Positions 62,441 through 64,000 of a DNA stretch of 64,000 nt are shown here, in pieces. Under the pieces are notes generated by a model that had not been told where the DNA came from, made no database searches, and saw only the letters and a program-made list of their open reading frames with translations. The stretch's first letter is position 1. Every line of letters begins with the position of its first letter. Origin of the DNA: Oncomelania hupensis (taxonomy: Eukaryota > Mollusca > Gastropoda > Littorinimorpha > Pomatiopsidae); the NCBI GenBank assembly GCA_036898135.1, contig CM072523.1, forward strand, positions 27,108,757 through 27,172,756, read 5' to 3'. A program made the translations under genes and the position numbers.

Positions 62441-64000
62441 AGGTGAGGATGTGAACGACCACGTTCTTCTTCCGTCTGAGACGAAATAGGGCACAAAATG
62501 TGATTACCAGAAAACTTGCCACTAAGCAGGAATATACAGAACACGGCTAGCAAAGTCAAGAGGGATAGTCTGGCGAGTAGTCATTCTTGTATTAAACGGA
62601 TTCTGTTTCGGTCGCTTGGGACGTGCAAAGCTTATAATAGGCTCTCAGCAAAGTACAGAATACAGAATCTTTTATTGTTCCCACAAACACCTGCAAGGGA
62701 ATTTGTGGTGCAGTGTCCATCTGCATATTGTCATGAACTGGCTAGTTTTAACTCTGCTTATTACTGTTTAACCATGTGTAGTCTTTGTACCAGTAGAGAG
62801 TCAGTAGATTACACAGCAGCAATTAAAGGCCACACACAGCGAGCTAGCCACACACAACGTAGTGAGTCAGCACTTGAGCTTTGAATCTGACCGTTTTTAA
62901 CCAATGAGAGCTCAGCCAAGCGGGTAGAGCAGTTCTGATGTGTCAAAACCTAAGACAGTTTGAATCAGTCGTGTGTGAGACGAGGAAGAGTCAACATCTC
63001 CACAGTTAGAGAAATCTCTTCACTCATAGACCAGGAAGCAGGACTTTAGAATCTTAGAATTCTCTCAAGTCACCACGGGCCTGAACTTGTCAAACAGGTA
63101 AATGAACACCCTTCTGTTTCATCGTGATATATTTATATTATTGTTGAAATTATGTTTGTGGAATTTGCTATGCATAAATGTGAATTGTTAATCCGAATTT
63201 GCCGTACCACGTGGAAGAGCCTACCACGAGGCGAAACACGACCGGTTGCGCCGCCATGTTGTATACCGTACGGAACCACTGTTGTTTAACTTATATGTAT
63301 GTTTGCAGACCAGTGGCTGTACCACTGAATGTTTATATTATTATTAATTCTGTATGTGTATAGTTAGACACGATTGATATTTATGTATGTATAGGAATTT
63401 AGAGTGAGATTCCAGTGGACCCCGGAAGTAGCAGAATGTTCGTCGCTTATGTATAGAGATGTGGAGCTATCACTGAGGGCTACTTTGGCTCTCAGTGAGA
63501 CGCTCTGCACAAACCGATTATTCAGGGTTGTGCAGAATTTCGTCTCTTATATTACAGACGAGCAGGCGAGCTATCCCGAGCTATCCCGAGCTATCCTGTG
63601 CGTCCCACTCCACAGAAACGACAAGTTGGTTGAGGATCCTCTACCGCACAAGACGGAAAGAGCTACCCGGAAAAACACCCTGTCAGACCCCACAGCGTGG
63701 CAAGGGAACCCAACTACACAACGACAAAGGTGTACCAGAAGCTACCTCACAGAAGGACTTCGACCGCACCATCAGAAAGTTAAGTGTATTCTCCGAAAGT
63801 GCACTTAAACTGATCCAAACAGGACCACAGTAGTCCAACTCTTCAGAAACTGTAAAACGGACCACAGTAGTCCAAATCTACATGAAATATTATAGCAAGT
63901 GCCCGAGGAAGATATAACAGCTGCCTAGACTATCAGCGATCGAACTATTAGCAGTAACTGAGACTTTTTAAGTTAGATTAGTACTTAGAGAATCTTGTAT
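62441..64000. other. no supported gene; possible transcribed or retroelement-derived sequence
   Basis: Open frames at 63404-63808 and 63495-63833 overlap in different frames and match no family I know. A CAG|GTAAATG word at about 63097-63106 resembles a donor but no matching acceptor or frame supports an exon. CAATGAGAGCTCAGCCAAGC near 62898 and the repeated CAGACGAGC-type words suggest repeat origin. The phrase GAGCTATCCC repeats at 63569-63596, and GGACCACAGTAGTCCAA occurs twice near 63820-63870. Confidence 0.3.

Noticed and set aside
63404..63833. Overlapping 112- and 134-residue frames near the right end
   Set aside because: No recognisable motif and two competing frames; possible retroelement-derived sequence but unsupported.

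Overview
The window is metazoan nuclear DNA: split genes with GT-AG introns, many non-LTR and DNA transposons, and dense microsatellites. The kinase gene, the tRNA-derived SINEs and the LINE set suggest a lophotrochozoan, most likely a mollusc (perhaps a gastropod). That assignment is an inference from general character; no species can be named from the sequence alone.

Only two host genes are supported. (1) The last coding exon of an ABCC/MRP-type ABC transporter, plus strand, at 796-996; the rest of the gene lies left of the window. (2) The 3' two thirds of a RYK receptor (Wnt-binding pseudokinase), minus strand, with nine well-supported exons and one probable exon between 11251 and 26909. 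Reading phase is consistent across every junction. The exons encode, in order: a probable end of the WIF domain, an extracellular linker plus membrane helix, the juxtamembrane segment, the glycine loop, the VxVK strand, helix C to helix D, the HRD loop, a DNA triad replacing DFG, and the C-lobe to the stop. The signal peptide and most of the WIF domain were not found; they may lie in short exons beyond 27 kb or outside the window. The two genes converge tail to tail.

Layout: 1-597 Tigger-like (pogo) remnant; 601-996 SINE and ABCC exon; 997-11250 intergenic and 3'UTR-type DNA with repeats; 11251-26909 RYK, whose introns hold a TIR transposon (11441-12763), an L2/CR1-like LINE (14205-15345), SINEs, a MITE, two LINE C-terminal fragments, a 33-bp minisatellite and a 1.25-kb 23-bp minisatellite; 27-64 kb, no convincing host exon but a 1.9-kb fold-back element (29392-31262), a second TIR transposon (38316-39038), LINEs at 40285-42056 and 51265-53565, copies of a 590-bp retroposon, and long GA, CT and GAA tracts.

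The most interesting signals are: (a) a duplicated 5' splice site just after the RYK exon that ends at helix D, giving two further GTAAGTG donors whose use would insert exactly 32 or 40 in-frame, stop-free residues at the receptor-kinase insert position; (b) a fold-back element with an interleaved A-B-A'-B' arrangement and a 14-bp flanking direct repeat; (c) two TIR transposons of the CAG...CTG type, both flanked by 6-bp rather than 8-bp direct repeats; (d) a 590-bp retroposon with a TATA box near its 5' end and tails of changing microsatellite type; (e) a 3' tail motif (GCGCTATA) shared by LINEs and SINEs. Many long open frames in the window are products of microsatellites and minisatellites and are not genes.
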